Below are positions 1 through 5,909 of a stretch of 8,804 nucleotides of DNA, one piece after another. The notes beneath the pieces are model-generated. The model saw only the letters and a program-made list of their open reading frames with translations, did no database searches and had not been told where the DNA came from. Both the position numbers and the translations under genes were made by a program. The stretch lies in assembly GCA_027592485.1 (NCBI GenBank), contig JAQCKL010000156.1, positions 1 through 8,804 on the forward strand. Reading direction: 5' to 3'. Origin of the DNA: Cyanobacteriota bacterium (GTDB taxonomy: Bacteria; Cyanobacteriota; Cyanobacteriia; Phormidesmidales; Phormidesmidaceae). The first letter of the stretch is position 1. The number at the start of each line of letters is the position of its first letter.

Positions 1-2
1 CC

Positions 3-74
3 ATGGAAGATAACGAGAACCACCAAATTTACGATTCCCTCGGCAGCATGACTTTTTCAGCAAGCCCAACTTAG
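3..74 (+). mobile_element. Possible right end of an insertion sequence (body outside window)
   Basis: A short open frame (23 codons after an ATG at 3, TAG at 72-74) runs in from the left edge and ends inside the stretch at 50-70, which reads gactttttcagcaagcccaac. Stretches of the form GACTTTTTCAGCAAGCCC are, as I recall, typical of terminal inverted repeats of IS4/IS5/IS1182-like elements, and transposase frames often stop inside the repeat. The peptide ends TFSASPT. The partner repeat and transposase would lie left of the window, so neither can be confirmed. It could equally be the tail of an unrelated gene or plain intergenic DNA. Confidence 0.28.
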
Positions 75-149
75 ACCCTAGAAGGTAAAAATCCTGCAGA
101 TGGTCACCCACCTGGGCCGTCAATCTCATGTCAGTTGGGTTGCCCTTTG

Positions 150-179
150 CCGGGATTGTGCTGCGGTCGGCACTCCCGG
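150..179. repeat. Strong hairpin in gene-free DNA
   Basis: CCGGGA (150-155) and GTGC (158-161) pair with GCAC (170-173) and TCCCGG (174-179). This gives ten Watson-Crick pairs with a two-base bulge (TT) and an eight-base loop. No T-run follows on either strand, so it is not a classical terminator. Further right, TCCCCA (237-242), TGGGGA (247-252) and TCCCCA (260-265) alternate, so the middle segment could pair with either neighbour. The function is unknown. Confidence 0.5.
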
Positions 180-374
180 TGAAGACATTCTGATTTAGCG
201 ACTCTTCACAAAAAACTCTGTAGCTCTATCCGCTAATCCCCACATCTGGGGACTGCGGCTCCCCACACCCGTTTGTATGGTTCAGTAAAGACATTTCTCG
301 CTCAGGGCGGCTCCATTTCTCCGGCGGCAGTCAGAGACGATATCGCAAAAAGCAGAATTCAAAGTTCAAAATTC

Positions 375-616
375 GGTAGTCATAAAAAGGTAAGGATGGC
401 CGCGATCTCATTTCTGAAAGCGTTTCGACCAATGAAGCTAGCTTCTCAGTGCCGAAGTATCCTGATGACTCATAGAATTTCGACTCAGAATCCACGAGAG
501 AATGACTGTTTCAGTCCTCAATGAGCACATATACTTGGCGTCTTCGAGAGGGGTGCAAATCCTGAGATCCCTTACTGCATATAAGATTCAGCCATCCTTA
601 CCTGTAGGGCACTACC
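375..616. mobile_element. MITE-like or decayed IS element with 26-bp symmetric inverted repeats
   Basis: The left end has GGTAGT (375-380), seven unrelated bases, then AGGTAAGGATGGC (388-400). The right end mirrors this exactly: GCCATCCTTACCT (591-603), seven unrelated bases, then ACTACC (611-616). That is 19 matched positions per arm plus an equal-length spacer. Inside, GATCTCA (404-410) and TGAGATC (563-569) are also inverted. The 242-bp interior has no convincing coding frame on either strand and no HIP1 site. No target-site duplication is evident. It fits a non-autonomous transposon or a heavily deleted IS; the family cannot be named from the ends alone. Confidence 0.45.
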
Positions 617-717
617 CAAGATTTAAGCAAACAATAGGGTGGCCTTGGTGAGGGCAGGCACGATGAGATCGCCGTTGGTGTAGCCGCCCCAAAGGGGCTA
701 GGCCAGTCTTTGACCGA

Positions 718-2562
718 TTAGGCCGCTGGGTCACAAGTGAAGTGACGATACACATAGCTGCCCTTATTACCCTGGGGTGCATCCACCGCTGGGCTGCACC
801 CATAGGCGCTCAAATCCGGTCCCCCATGCAAGATCCATAGGTCATAGGGGCCGGGCTGCTGCGCCAACGCCGCCCCAATCCGTTGGTCCCAATCCGGTAC
901 CGTAGGCGTCTCTAAACCCATCGCCAAAAATTGCGGGGGCTGCTGCCAACCACTGCCCGGTTGATTGGGGGGAAAGTGGCGATGAATTTCCCAGACCACG
1001 CTAAGGAACTCGATCCCGATCGCCCGTTTAGCTTCATAGCGGGGCTCCGGGGCCGCCAGCACCACTGGATAGGTGGAATGGGCTTGGACAAAGGGGATAA
1101 ATCGATTCGGGCTAAAGAACTTTAGAAAAGCAAAATTATTCACCACAAACAACGTGCTGATCAGACTTAATGTCCAAGTAATCTGCACCAATCGACGGCC
1201 ACTCAAGCGTCTTTTCCACACCGGAATGATCCAACTACAGCGGCCCCGAGGAAGCCTTTGGGGCCAATAAACAGACAAAGCCCCAGCCATCAAAATGACC
1301 ACGGCAGGGTAATAGGCAAAGGTATAACGTAACCCCTTGGTGATATCGGTGCCGTAGCCGTAGCAAACCCCAGCAAACACAACCATGATCGCCAGCAAAA
1401 AGCCCCCGATCGCCCATACCCCCAGATGACTATCGACATCTTGCTCAAGGATCAGTACCCCCCTAATCAGCAAAGGAATGAGGCGTATCCACCAGGCCAG
1501 CATCACCAAAACAGACAGCACGATCGCCGCCAACCGTAGGGGGGTATCGGCAAAAAAAGTGATTGGGGTCAGCAGCGTAAAAATCCAGGCAATCAGGGTT
1601 TGAACCGGAGGATTAATCCAGCTAGTCCACTGGCTCAAATCGCTTTTTAAAATCTGGTTGCTGCCCTCTAGCCCCGTCAGAATCGGCCACCAAGCCCCGA
1701 TACTGAGGGCGGTACCCAGACCCACCCCATAGAGCTGGAGCCAAACCGGCTGCACCAAAATCCGCCACCCCTGTTGCCGCCCTTGAATCAGGGCGATCGC
1801 CGCCAATACCATTGCCTCAGCGGTATAGGTCAGCACCGTAAAATAGTGGGTGGCAAACCCCAGGGCATTCACCCCAATCCAGCCGATGACCAGCCCAGCC
1901 CCTAGGGACTGGTACCGCCAAACCCGCCGAAAGGCTAAGGCAAAGCACCCCAAAGAGGCCGTAACCAGGGTGGAGGCCAGCCCATAATGGCGGGTCTCCT
2001 GGGCCAAGGCAATCGCCAATGGAGACACCGCCATTAGGGCAGCGGCCATAGAGCCCGCTAGGGCGCTGCGGTAGGTAACCCGGCCCACCCAATAAGCCAC
2101 CGGGACCGCCAACGCTCCCAACAGGGCAGAACAGGCCCGTAACGCCGCCAATGAGGGCAATCCATCGACATCGGGGAACAGCATCACCCAGAAATGGGAC
2201 AAAACAAAATAGAGGGGGGGATGGCGATCTTCTTGGATCAAATACTGGACGGTATCTCCCACCGTGGCGCTGGGGGAAAGGGTGAGGGGCCGCAGTATCT
2301 CGGCCAGCCCCACGACCTGATCAAAGGGTAGATCGTGGGTGCTATTGCCAATGCTGTAGATGGCCGTGGCCACCTCGTCCATCCAGGCGGGTTTCAGGGA
2401 CAACTGGGTGAGTCTCAACAACAATCCCAGTCCCGACCAGATCAGCAGCCACCGATAGGACTTATTCAAACCGTCTCCCACGCTGATGCCATCAAAGTAC
2501 CGTCCCAATATCCCATTAAAACCAGGGCGATCGCCGAAAACCAGGGCGCTCAATCGGGTCAA
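718..2562 (-). CDS. GT39/ArnT-like integral membrane glycosyltransferase
   Basis: The product is 614 residues, very hydrophobic, with roughly ten or more membrane spans, the first at about 37-55. It resembles the GT-C fold family that includes protein O-mannosyltransferases and ArnT, which move a sugar from a polyprenyl-phosphate carrier onto an acceptor at the outer face of the inner membrane. The supporting motifs are the Asp-Glu pair in the first outer loop (KPAWMDEV, D62/E63) and EDRHPPLYFVLSHFW (111-125), which is like the HPPLYY stretch of the family. The last 110 or so residues form a soluble tail with two cysteines. The frame opens at a TTG (2562) directly after an in-frame TAA. AGGGG lies 13 bases upstream, which is long, so a TTG or GTG 4 to 32 codons later may be the real start. 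Donor and acceptor cannot be told. It is divergent from the GAPDH-like gene. Confidence 0.88.
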   Translation of the reverse strand: MTRLSALVFGDRPGFNGILGRYFDGISVGDGLNKSYRWLLIWSGLGLLLRLTQLSLKPAWMDEVATAIYSIGNSTHDLPFDQVVGLAEILRPLTLSPSATVGDTVQYLIQEDRHPPLYFVLSHFWVMLFPDVDGLPSLAALRACSALLGALAVPVAYWVGRVTYRSALAGSMAAALMAVSPLAIALAQETRHYGLASTLVTASLGCFALAFRRVWRYQSLGAGLVIGWIGVNALGFATHYFTVLTYTAEAMVLAAIALIQGRQQGWRILVQPVWLQLYGVGLGTALSIGAWWPILTGLEGSNQILKSDLSQWTSWINPPVQTLIAWIFTLLTPITFFADTPLRLAAIVLSVLVMLAWWIRLIPLLIRGVLILEQDVDSHLGVWAIGGFLLAIMVVFAGVCYGYGTDITKGLRYTFAYYPAVVILMAGALSVYWPQRLPRGRCSWIIPVWKRRLSGRRLVQITWTLSLISTLFVVNNFAFLKFFSPNRFIPFVQAHSTYPVVLAAPEPRYEAKRAIGIEFLSVVWEIHRHFPPNQPGSGWQQPPQFLAMGLETPTVPDWDQRIGAALAQQPGPYDLWILHGGPDLSAYGCSPAVDAPQGNKGSYVYRHFTCDPAA

Positions 2563-2681
2563 GGGTTAACCCGTTCCCCTAGAAATCCCTAGGGAAGAGG
2601 TAGAAGAAATTGATGATAATGATTGATTTTTAAGCCTCAAAAGGATTCTCTGCCGATCCTGTTTATGGATGTTCGATGAGG

Positions 2682-2715
2682 ACCCACCAGGTTTGTAAGA
2701 TACTGGTGGGTTTTT
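2682..2715 (+). terminator. Orphan Rho-independent terminator, plus strand
   Basis: ACCCACCAG (2682-2690) pairs perfectly with CTGGTGGGT (2703-2711) across a 12-base loop, and five T residues follow (2711-2715). On the minus strand no T-run follows, so it acts rightward. No plus-strand gene precedes it in the window, since the GT39 gene to the left is read leftward and starts at 2562. It must therefore end a short transcript starting near 2563-2680, an antisense transcript of the GT39 gene, or act as an insulator. Confidence 0.75.
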
Positions 2716-2912
2716 CAGATGTTCGCTATGGGCGATCGCATCAAACCGCTGGTTTTACAACCCACTTTGCCGGGGATGATCGTTACCGGGTTACGGGTAG
2801 TAACGCTCTAGATCAGGGTGATGGAAATCACTGGGTCAAATAATGGGTGGTTTGGCGTTAACAGTTATTGCCTGAGAAAACCAGGGAATGCTCACAGTTA
2901 AAGGTATTAAAG

Positions 2913-2933
2913 GGTCACAGCGGCACTGTGATC
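2913..2933. promoter_or_regulatory. Palindrome upstream of the GAPDH-like gene, possible operator or leader hairpin
   Basis: GGTCACAG (2913-2920), the five-base spacer CGGCA, then CTGTGATC (2926-2933). The arms match in seven of eight positions, the eighth being a G-T pair. The core TCACAG-N5-CTGTGA could be a dimeric regulator's binding site. An outer pair GGGTC (2912-2916)/GACCC (2939-2943) overlaps it and would compete in RNA. It lies about 180 bases before the gene start. No regulator can be named. Confidence 0.35.
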
Positions 2934-3097
2934 TCTGCGACCCAAGCCTAAAACCCCATCACCTAGAATAAAAAGGTGGCTAAAACATCAGTACCAAAGC
3001 GCTCCCAAGCCGACAATATCAATGACAGTTCAGGTTTTTATCTCCTCAGGGGTCTGTTTTGGCAATGGCATTAGAGACGGCGAAAACCTCAAGGATT

Positions 3098-3103
3098 AGG
3101 TGG
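3098..3103 (+). promoter_or_regulatory. Ribosome-binding site of the GAPDH-like gene
   Basis: AGGTGG lies six bases before the ATG at 3110, which supports that start. It overlaps the TAG (3097-3099) of a 25-codon frame starting at 3022. Confidence 0.6.
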
Positions 3104-3109
3104 TAGATT

Positions 3110-4153
3110 ATGGCGAAAATTCAAGCAGGAATGAATGGATTTGGCCGTTTTGGCCTACATCTGTTGAGATATTGGCTCAACCATATTGAGGACGCCCCTT
3201 ATACCATTGAATATATCAATGATGACGGCTTGAACTTGGATAAAGCCCTGGCCATTATTAACACCGATCCCTATGTCAAATTCGATGGCTTTGATGTAGG
3301 CCGACAGGGGAATTATCTTTATTTTGCTAAGGGCGATCGCACCCTTCAAATTGAATATTCCCACCAAGACCGCGCTGATATTCACTGGTTAGGCCAGCCG
3401 GATGTGGTGTTTGAATGCAGCGGTAAAGCCACCGTCGCAGAGCGCTGCCAGCCCTATTTGACCGGCAAAACCCAACGGGTGCTGATTTCGGCTACCTCCT
3501 GGGATGCCGATAAAACCCTGGTGTATGGGTTTAACCACCAGGACTTTACCCCTGAGCTGCAGGTGGTTTCCTATGGCTCCTGCACCGTGAACGCCTACGT
3601 TCCGTTGGCCAATTACATTCACAATCGCTATGGACTGATCGATAGCGACGTCAATGTGGTTCACAACATTCCGGCATATAAGCTGGACAAGAGCTTCACC
3701 CTCGATCGCCGCTTTTGCACCCTGGAGACATCGGCCAAAAAATTACTGGATTTCGTCGATGACACCAACTTCCGGGTGAACTACACCGTGGTGCCTTACA
3801 CCGGTGCTTCCATCATTGATTTTCGCTTCCGGGTGGGATCAGTGCCCCACAATCGAGGGACCTTTATTGCCGAGCTGACTGAGGCCATGGCAACGGGAGC
3901 ATTGCAGAACCTCTACGGCATGGTCCCTCAGGATAATGGCCCCGAAGCACATCAGTTGACACCATTCTCCTCGGTGTTCATTGAAGAAAATATCAACGTG
4001 ATTGGCAACAATCTCTACATTCACGCCTACTTCGATACCGAGAACTCAGTCAACCGCTATCACGACTTGGCCAGCTACATGGCGAACTCAACCAGCCCAT
4101 CTCCAGAAGTGGCAAGAATGGGTCCTACCTTGTCTTCCTTTTCAAACCGATAA
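3110..4153 (+). CDS. Divergent glyceraldehyde-3-phosphate dehydrogenase family protein
   Basis: The 347-residue product has the two-domain GAPDH layout. There is an N-terminal Rossmann signature NGFGRFG (9-15), IND at 36-38 with the Asp expected for NAD binding, and VFECSG (100-105). The nucleophile loop is SYGSCTVN with Cys158, and the general base His185 is in VVHN. VPYTGA (228-233) and a C-terminal AYFDTENSVNRYHDL (306-320) stand where typical enzymes have PTTTGA and WYDNEWGYSNRVVDL. Known family members form a thioester on Cys and oxidise an aldehyde phosphate with NAD(P). Here SNASCTTN has become SYGSCTVN, and the Thr and Asp that normally follow the His (HSYTxDQ) are Pro188 and Tyr190. 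The loop before the Arg at about 241 is shortened. I infer a changed substrate or a non-glycolytic role, so a glycolytic gap1/gap2 name would be unsafe. The start is backed by AGGTGG at 3098. Confidence 0.88.
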   Translation: MAKIQAGMNGFGRFGLHLLRYWLNHIEDAPYTIEYINDDGLNLDKALAIINTDPYVKFDGFDVGRQGNYLYFAKGDRTLQIEYSHQDRADIHWLGQPDVVFECSGKATVAERCQPYLTGKTQRVLISATSWDADKTLVYGFNHQDFTPELQVVSYGSCTVNAYVPLANYIHNRYGLIDSDVNVVHNIPAYKLDKSFTLDRRFCTLETSAKKLLDFVDDTNFRVNYTVVPYTGASIIDFRFRVGSVPHNRGTFIAELTEAMATGALQNLYGMVPQDNGPEAHQLTPFSSVFIEENINVIGNNLYIHAYFDTENSVNRYHDLASYMANSTSPSPEVARMGPTLSSFSNR

Positions 4154-4495
4154 TATAACCGCAACCAAGGGATCCCAAAAATCGCCCCTTGCCAATCTCC
4201 AGCACGCTACCAATTCCCGATCGCTGCCGCTTTCATAACCCTGGGTTCTGAGCTGCTAGATGCTCAACAGCACCAGATCAACCATAAACCGCTGCCGGGT
4301 CAATGGGCTGTTTCAAAAAGACAGTCATGGGGCGATAACGCCCAATATCGACAGGAACCGGTAGCAGAGTCTAAGGATACACCTTAAGATACGCCCCACC
4401 TGCGGCACCTCCCCTTGGCCCTAGGGTCGGCGCAGCGGGACGCGTGGGAAGGTTGGCAAGGGTTGGATCTGTCGCCCTAGAAACAAGAACTGGGA
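4154..4495. other. Gene-free convergent junction
   Basis: This lies between the converging GAPDH-like and J-domain genes. It contains a small hairpin GGGCG-ATAA-CGCCC (4330-4343). Read on the minus strand it is followed after about ten bases by TCTTTTTG, so it is at best a weak terminator for the J-domain gene. CCCTTGCCAA (4186-4195) and TTGGCAAGGG (4453-4462) are inverted but 257 bases apart. A 34-codon frame from 4259 has no supporting signal. Confidence 0.4.
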
Positions 4496-5617
4496 TTAGG
4501 TATAGATGGTGCCGTCGGGCATGATCGCCCCGGTCAAAATGGTGCCCGTCAGCTTGACCATGACCTTATCCCCCACCGCTACCTTCGCGCCGCTCAGGTC
4601 AGCGCCACTTAGGTCAGCGCCGCTCAGGTCAGCACCGATCAGGTTAGCCTCCCGTAAGTTGGCATGGCTGAGGTTCGCCTGCAGTAAATTGGCCCGAAAT
4701 AGGTTGGCCTTACAGAGATTGGCGCGGTTGAGGTTGACCTTGTGCAAGAACGCATCCTGCAAATTCGCCTCGCTCAGGTTGGCATTACTGAGGTTGCGCC
4801 CCGAAAAGTCCCTTTCTTGGAAGTTGGCTCCGCGCAAATCGGCGTCACTCAGATCTGGGTCTTGGGAGCGCGATCGACTGTAGCTGCTGCTAGGTGACGC
4901 ACTGTTGGAAGGGGCTGAGCCGGTGCTGCTTTGGGGTTGAGGGTAACCGCTCCCAGGCCCTGGATAGCCGCCACTCCAGGTATCGCGATAGTAGCTGTTG
5001 CCATTGCCGCCTGCGGTATAGGGTCGAGCGGGTTCCCGAGCGGGATCCGGGGCTGCAGCAGACCTTGGCTGATAATAGTTGCCGTTATTGGTGGCACTCG
5101 CAGCCCCATTGCCATGGGTGGTGCCAGTGGTACTCGTGGAACTGTTACTAGTGGTGCTGTTGTTGCCATAACTGCGGCTCTCCCCATAGCTGCGGTATTG
5201 GGAGGTATCAGGCCGATAGTATTGGCGCGATCGGTAGTAGTTGCCGTAACCATTGTGGCGATCGCCGCTCCGGTCCTCAACCGGTGGTGTAGCGGTGCGG
5301 GGGCGGTAAGTGCTATGGGCACTGGCATAGGCCTGCCGCTCGCGGCGCTCTCCATAGCTGGATCTACTGGCACCCGTGCTGCTGGTGCGAGCACTGACCG
5401 CTGGGTTACCGACTTTGGCCTGAGATCTCAGATAATCTCGGGCTTGGTTGAGATACTTAATCTTTTCCTGGGCTTTGTCTTGCAAACGGACATTCTCTGT
5501 CGGCAAGCGATCGGGGTGCCAGACAAACACCAAATCCTTATAGGCCTGGTTAATCTCATCCATGGAGGCACCAGGCTCTAACTCAAGCATTCTGTAAGCG
5601 TCTTCTAGCTTTCCCAT
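4496..5617 (-). CDS. J-domain (DnaJ-like) protein with C-terminal pentapeptide repeats
   Basis: The product is 373 residues in three parts. Residues 1-67 form a J domain with the HPD motif (34-36, in VWHPDRLP), the part of DnaJ-type co-chaperones that stimulates Hsp70 ATPase. Residues about 70-253 are a low-complexity linker rich in Ser, Tyr, Gly, Pro, Asn and Thr, probably disordered. Residues about 256-345 are some 18 pentapeptide repeats of the A(D/N)LXX type, expected to fold as a right-handed quadrilateral beta-helix. A 28-residue cap, KVAVGDKVMV onwards, closes the protein. There is no signal peptide or membrane span, and the zinc-finger and substrate domains of true DnaJ are missing. 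I infer an Hsp70 recruiter whose target is set by the beta-helix. Only a weak GGA precedes the ATG at 5617. The linker length is probably variable between strains. Confidence 0.9.
   Translation of the reverse strand: MGKLEDAYRMLELEPGASMDEINQAYKDLVFVWHPDRLPTENVRLQDKAQEKIKYLNQARDYLRSQAKVGNPAVSARTSSTGASRSSYGERRERQAYASAHSTYRPRTATPPVEDRSGDRHNGYGNYYRSRQYYRPDTSQYRSYGESRSYGNNSTTSNSSTSTTGTTHGNGAASATNNGNYYQPRSAAAPDPAREPARPYTAGGNGNSYYRDTWSGGYPGPGSGYPQPQSSTGSAPSNSASPSSSYSRSRSQDPDLSDADLRGANFQERDFSGRNLSNANLSEANLQDAFLHKVNLNRANLCKANLFRANLLQANLSHANLREANLIGADLSGADLSGADLSGAKVAVGDKVMVKLTGTILTGAIMPDGTIYT
4587..4646 (-). repeat. Tandem 15-bp repeats encoding the last pentapeptide pairs
   Basis: On the plus strand gcgccgctcaggtca (4587-4601) is followed by a copy with two changes (4602-4616), an identical copy (4617-4631) and a more diverged copy (4632-4646). 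They encode consecutive ADLSG/ADLIG-type units. The near identity at DNA level points to recent slippage or unequal exchange extending the beta-helix. Confidence 0.7.
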
Positions 5618-5641
5618 GCAGCTGTCCGTAGTTGTGAATGC

Positions 5642-5663
5642 CCCGTGTGCCGTTACCCGTGTG
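5642..5663. repeat. Pair of direct repeats upstream of the J-domain gene
   Basis: CCCGTGTG occurs at 5642-5649 and again at 5656-5663, 14 bases apart start to start and 25 to 46 bases before the J-domain start. Paired direct repeats in this place are compatible with a tandem-binding regulator or a structured 5' leader. Chance cannot be excluded for an 8-base repeat. Confidence 0.35.
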
Positions 5664-5676
5664 TCATTAATAATTA

Positions 5677-5705
5677 ACCAATCTTCCCCATTTTAGAAGG
5701 TTGGT
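5677..5705. promoter_or_regulatory. Ten-base-pair inverted repeat in the divergent promoter region
   Basis: ACCAATCTTC (5677-5686) pairs with GAAGGTTGGT (5696-5705) across nine bases, with a single G-T pair when read as plus-strand RNA. No T-run follows on plus. On minus it is followed by an AT-rich stretch, but that lies just ahead of the J-domain gene. It may be an operator serving one or both genes. Confidence 0.4.
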
Positions 5706-5897
5706 GTAGTTACTCTCCCAGTTCTACTGGATCCAAGACTATGCGACCCCAAGACAACAGACAGTTTTCTGCCCATTCGCTTAAGCTTTCTATCAACATT
5801 TATTCACTGTCTGCCCTCAATCCAAACCTTGCCCCCAGCCCATTCCCCCGAGTCAGAGACGTTCCCTTCGGGACCTAAGATAAGGGGTAGCGCTGTT

Positions 5898-5902
5898 AGG
5901 AG
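5898..5902 (+). promoter_or_regulatory. Ribosome-binding site that fixes the CSP41-like start
   Basis: AGGAG lies seven bases before the ATG at 5910. The frame is open from an ATG at 5829, but those 27 extra codons (5829-5909) have no such site and would push the nucleotide-binding GGTRFIG motif away from the N-terminus. Confidence 0.8.
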
Positions 5903-5909
5903 AACGGGA

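Larger units (their letters stand above)
75..717. other. Gene-free region left of the GT39 gene
   Basis: Small open frames exist (for example 100-198 and 273-524 on plus, and a frame of about 60 codons on minus across 330-520). None has a good ribosome-binding site or a recognisable motif, and the 273-524 frame runs across the left boundary of the inverted-repeat element. A short AT-rich repeat, AATTC-AAAGTTC-AAAATTC, sits at about 357-374. Downstream of the GT39 stop on the minus strand is a weak CCCC-TTT-GGGG hairpin (about 690-700) with no T-run, so no clear terminator for that gene is seen. Confidence 0.5.
2563..3109. other. Divergent intergenic region with several hairpins
   Basis: This separates the minus-strand GT39 gene from the plus-strand GAPDH-like gene. 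Besides the terminator at 2682-2715 it holds a HIP1 core (2732-2739), a hairpin with arms CGTTAC/GTAACG (2781-2786 and 2800-2805), a hairpin GTGAT-GGAA-ATCAC with a GNRA-type loop (2818-2831), and the palindrome at 2913-2933. No convincing -35/-10 pair could be placed for either gene. TAGAAT (2964-2969) and GATAAT (2615-2620) are the best -10 lookalikes but lack a matching -35. Confidence 0.5.
5618..5909. other. Divergent intergenic region of the J-domain and CSP41-like genes
   Basis: It contains the repeats at 5642-5663 and the hairpin at 5677-5705 near the J-domain side. An AT-rich stretch (5664-5677, reading TTAATTATTAAT on the minus strand) may hold a -10 for the J-domain gene, about 50 bases before its start. 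On the other side TAAGAT (5876-5881) is a possible -10 close to the CSP41-like gene, with no recognisable -35. Neither promoter is firm. Confidence 0.35.

Noticed and set aside
273..524. 83-codon plus-strand frame in the left gene-free region
   Set aside because: It has no ribosome-binding site and no motif, and it crosses the boundary of the inverted-repeat element, so it is not a conserved unit.
541..570. GGGTGCAAATCC-like string resembling a tRNA T-arm
   Set aside because: The T-loop consensus GTTCRA is not met, and no acceptor or anticodon arms could be folded around it.
650..690. Short minus-strand stretch after the GT39 stop that reads like protein (GGYTNGDLIVPALTKATLLFA)-style composition, seen as a possible gene remnant
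   Set aside because: It has only about 23 codons between two stops and no start; it cannot be tied to a family.
612..803. 63-codon minus-strand frame across the end of the GT39 gene
   Set aside because: It overlaps the GT39 3' end in another frame, is rich in Arg/His/Pro, and has no motif.
4186..4462. CCCTTGCCAA and TTGGCAAGGG inverted pair in the convergent junction
   Set aside because: It is ten bases over a distance of 257, with no supporting spacing symmetry or other element features; chance is likely.
4506..4883. 125-codon plus-strand frame with regular LRSAP-type repeats
   Set aside because: It is the antisense of the pentapeptide repeats; the periodicity comes from the 15-bp DNA repeats.
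4849..5394. 181-codon minus-strand open frame, Ala/Pro/Thr-rich
   Set aside because: It overlaps the J-domain gene in another frame on the same strand. It is a by-product of the repetitive linker and has no domain.
4931..5581. 216-codon plus-strand open frame with a hydrophobic, Ala/Ile/Val/Gly-rich product
   Set aside because: It lies entirely opposite the J-domain gene's low-complexity linker. The composition is what the reverse of Ser/Tyr/Gly/Asn codons gives, and the minus-strand product has clear domains.
5829..5909. N-terminal extension of the CSP41-like gene from the ATG at 5829
   Set aside because: There is no ribosome site there, while AGGAG sits seven bases before the ATG at 5910, which directly precedes the Rossmann motif.
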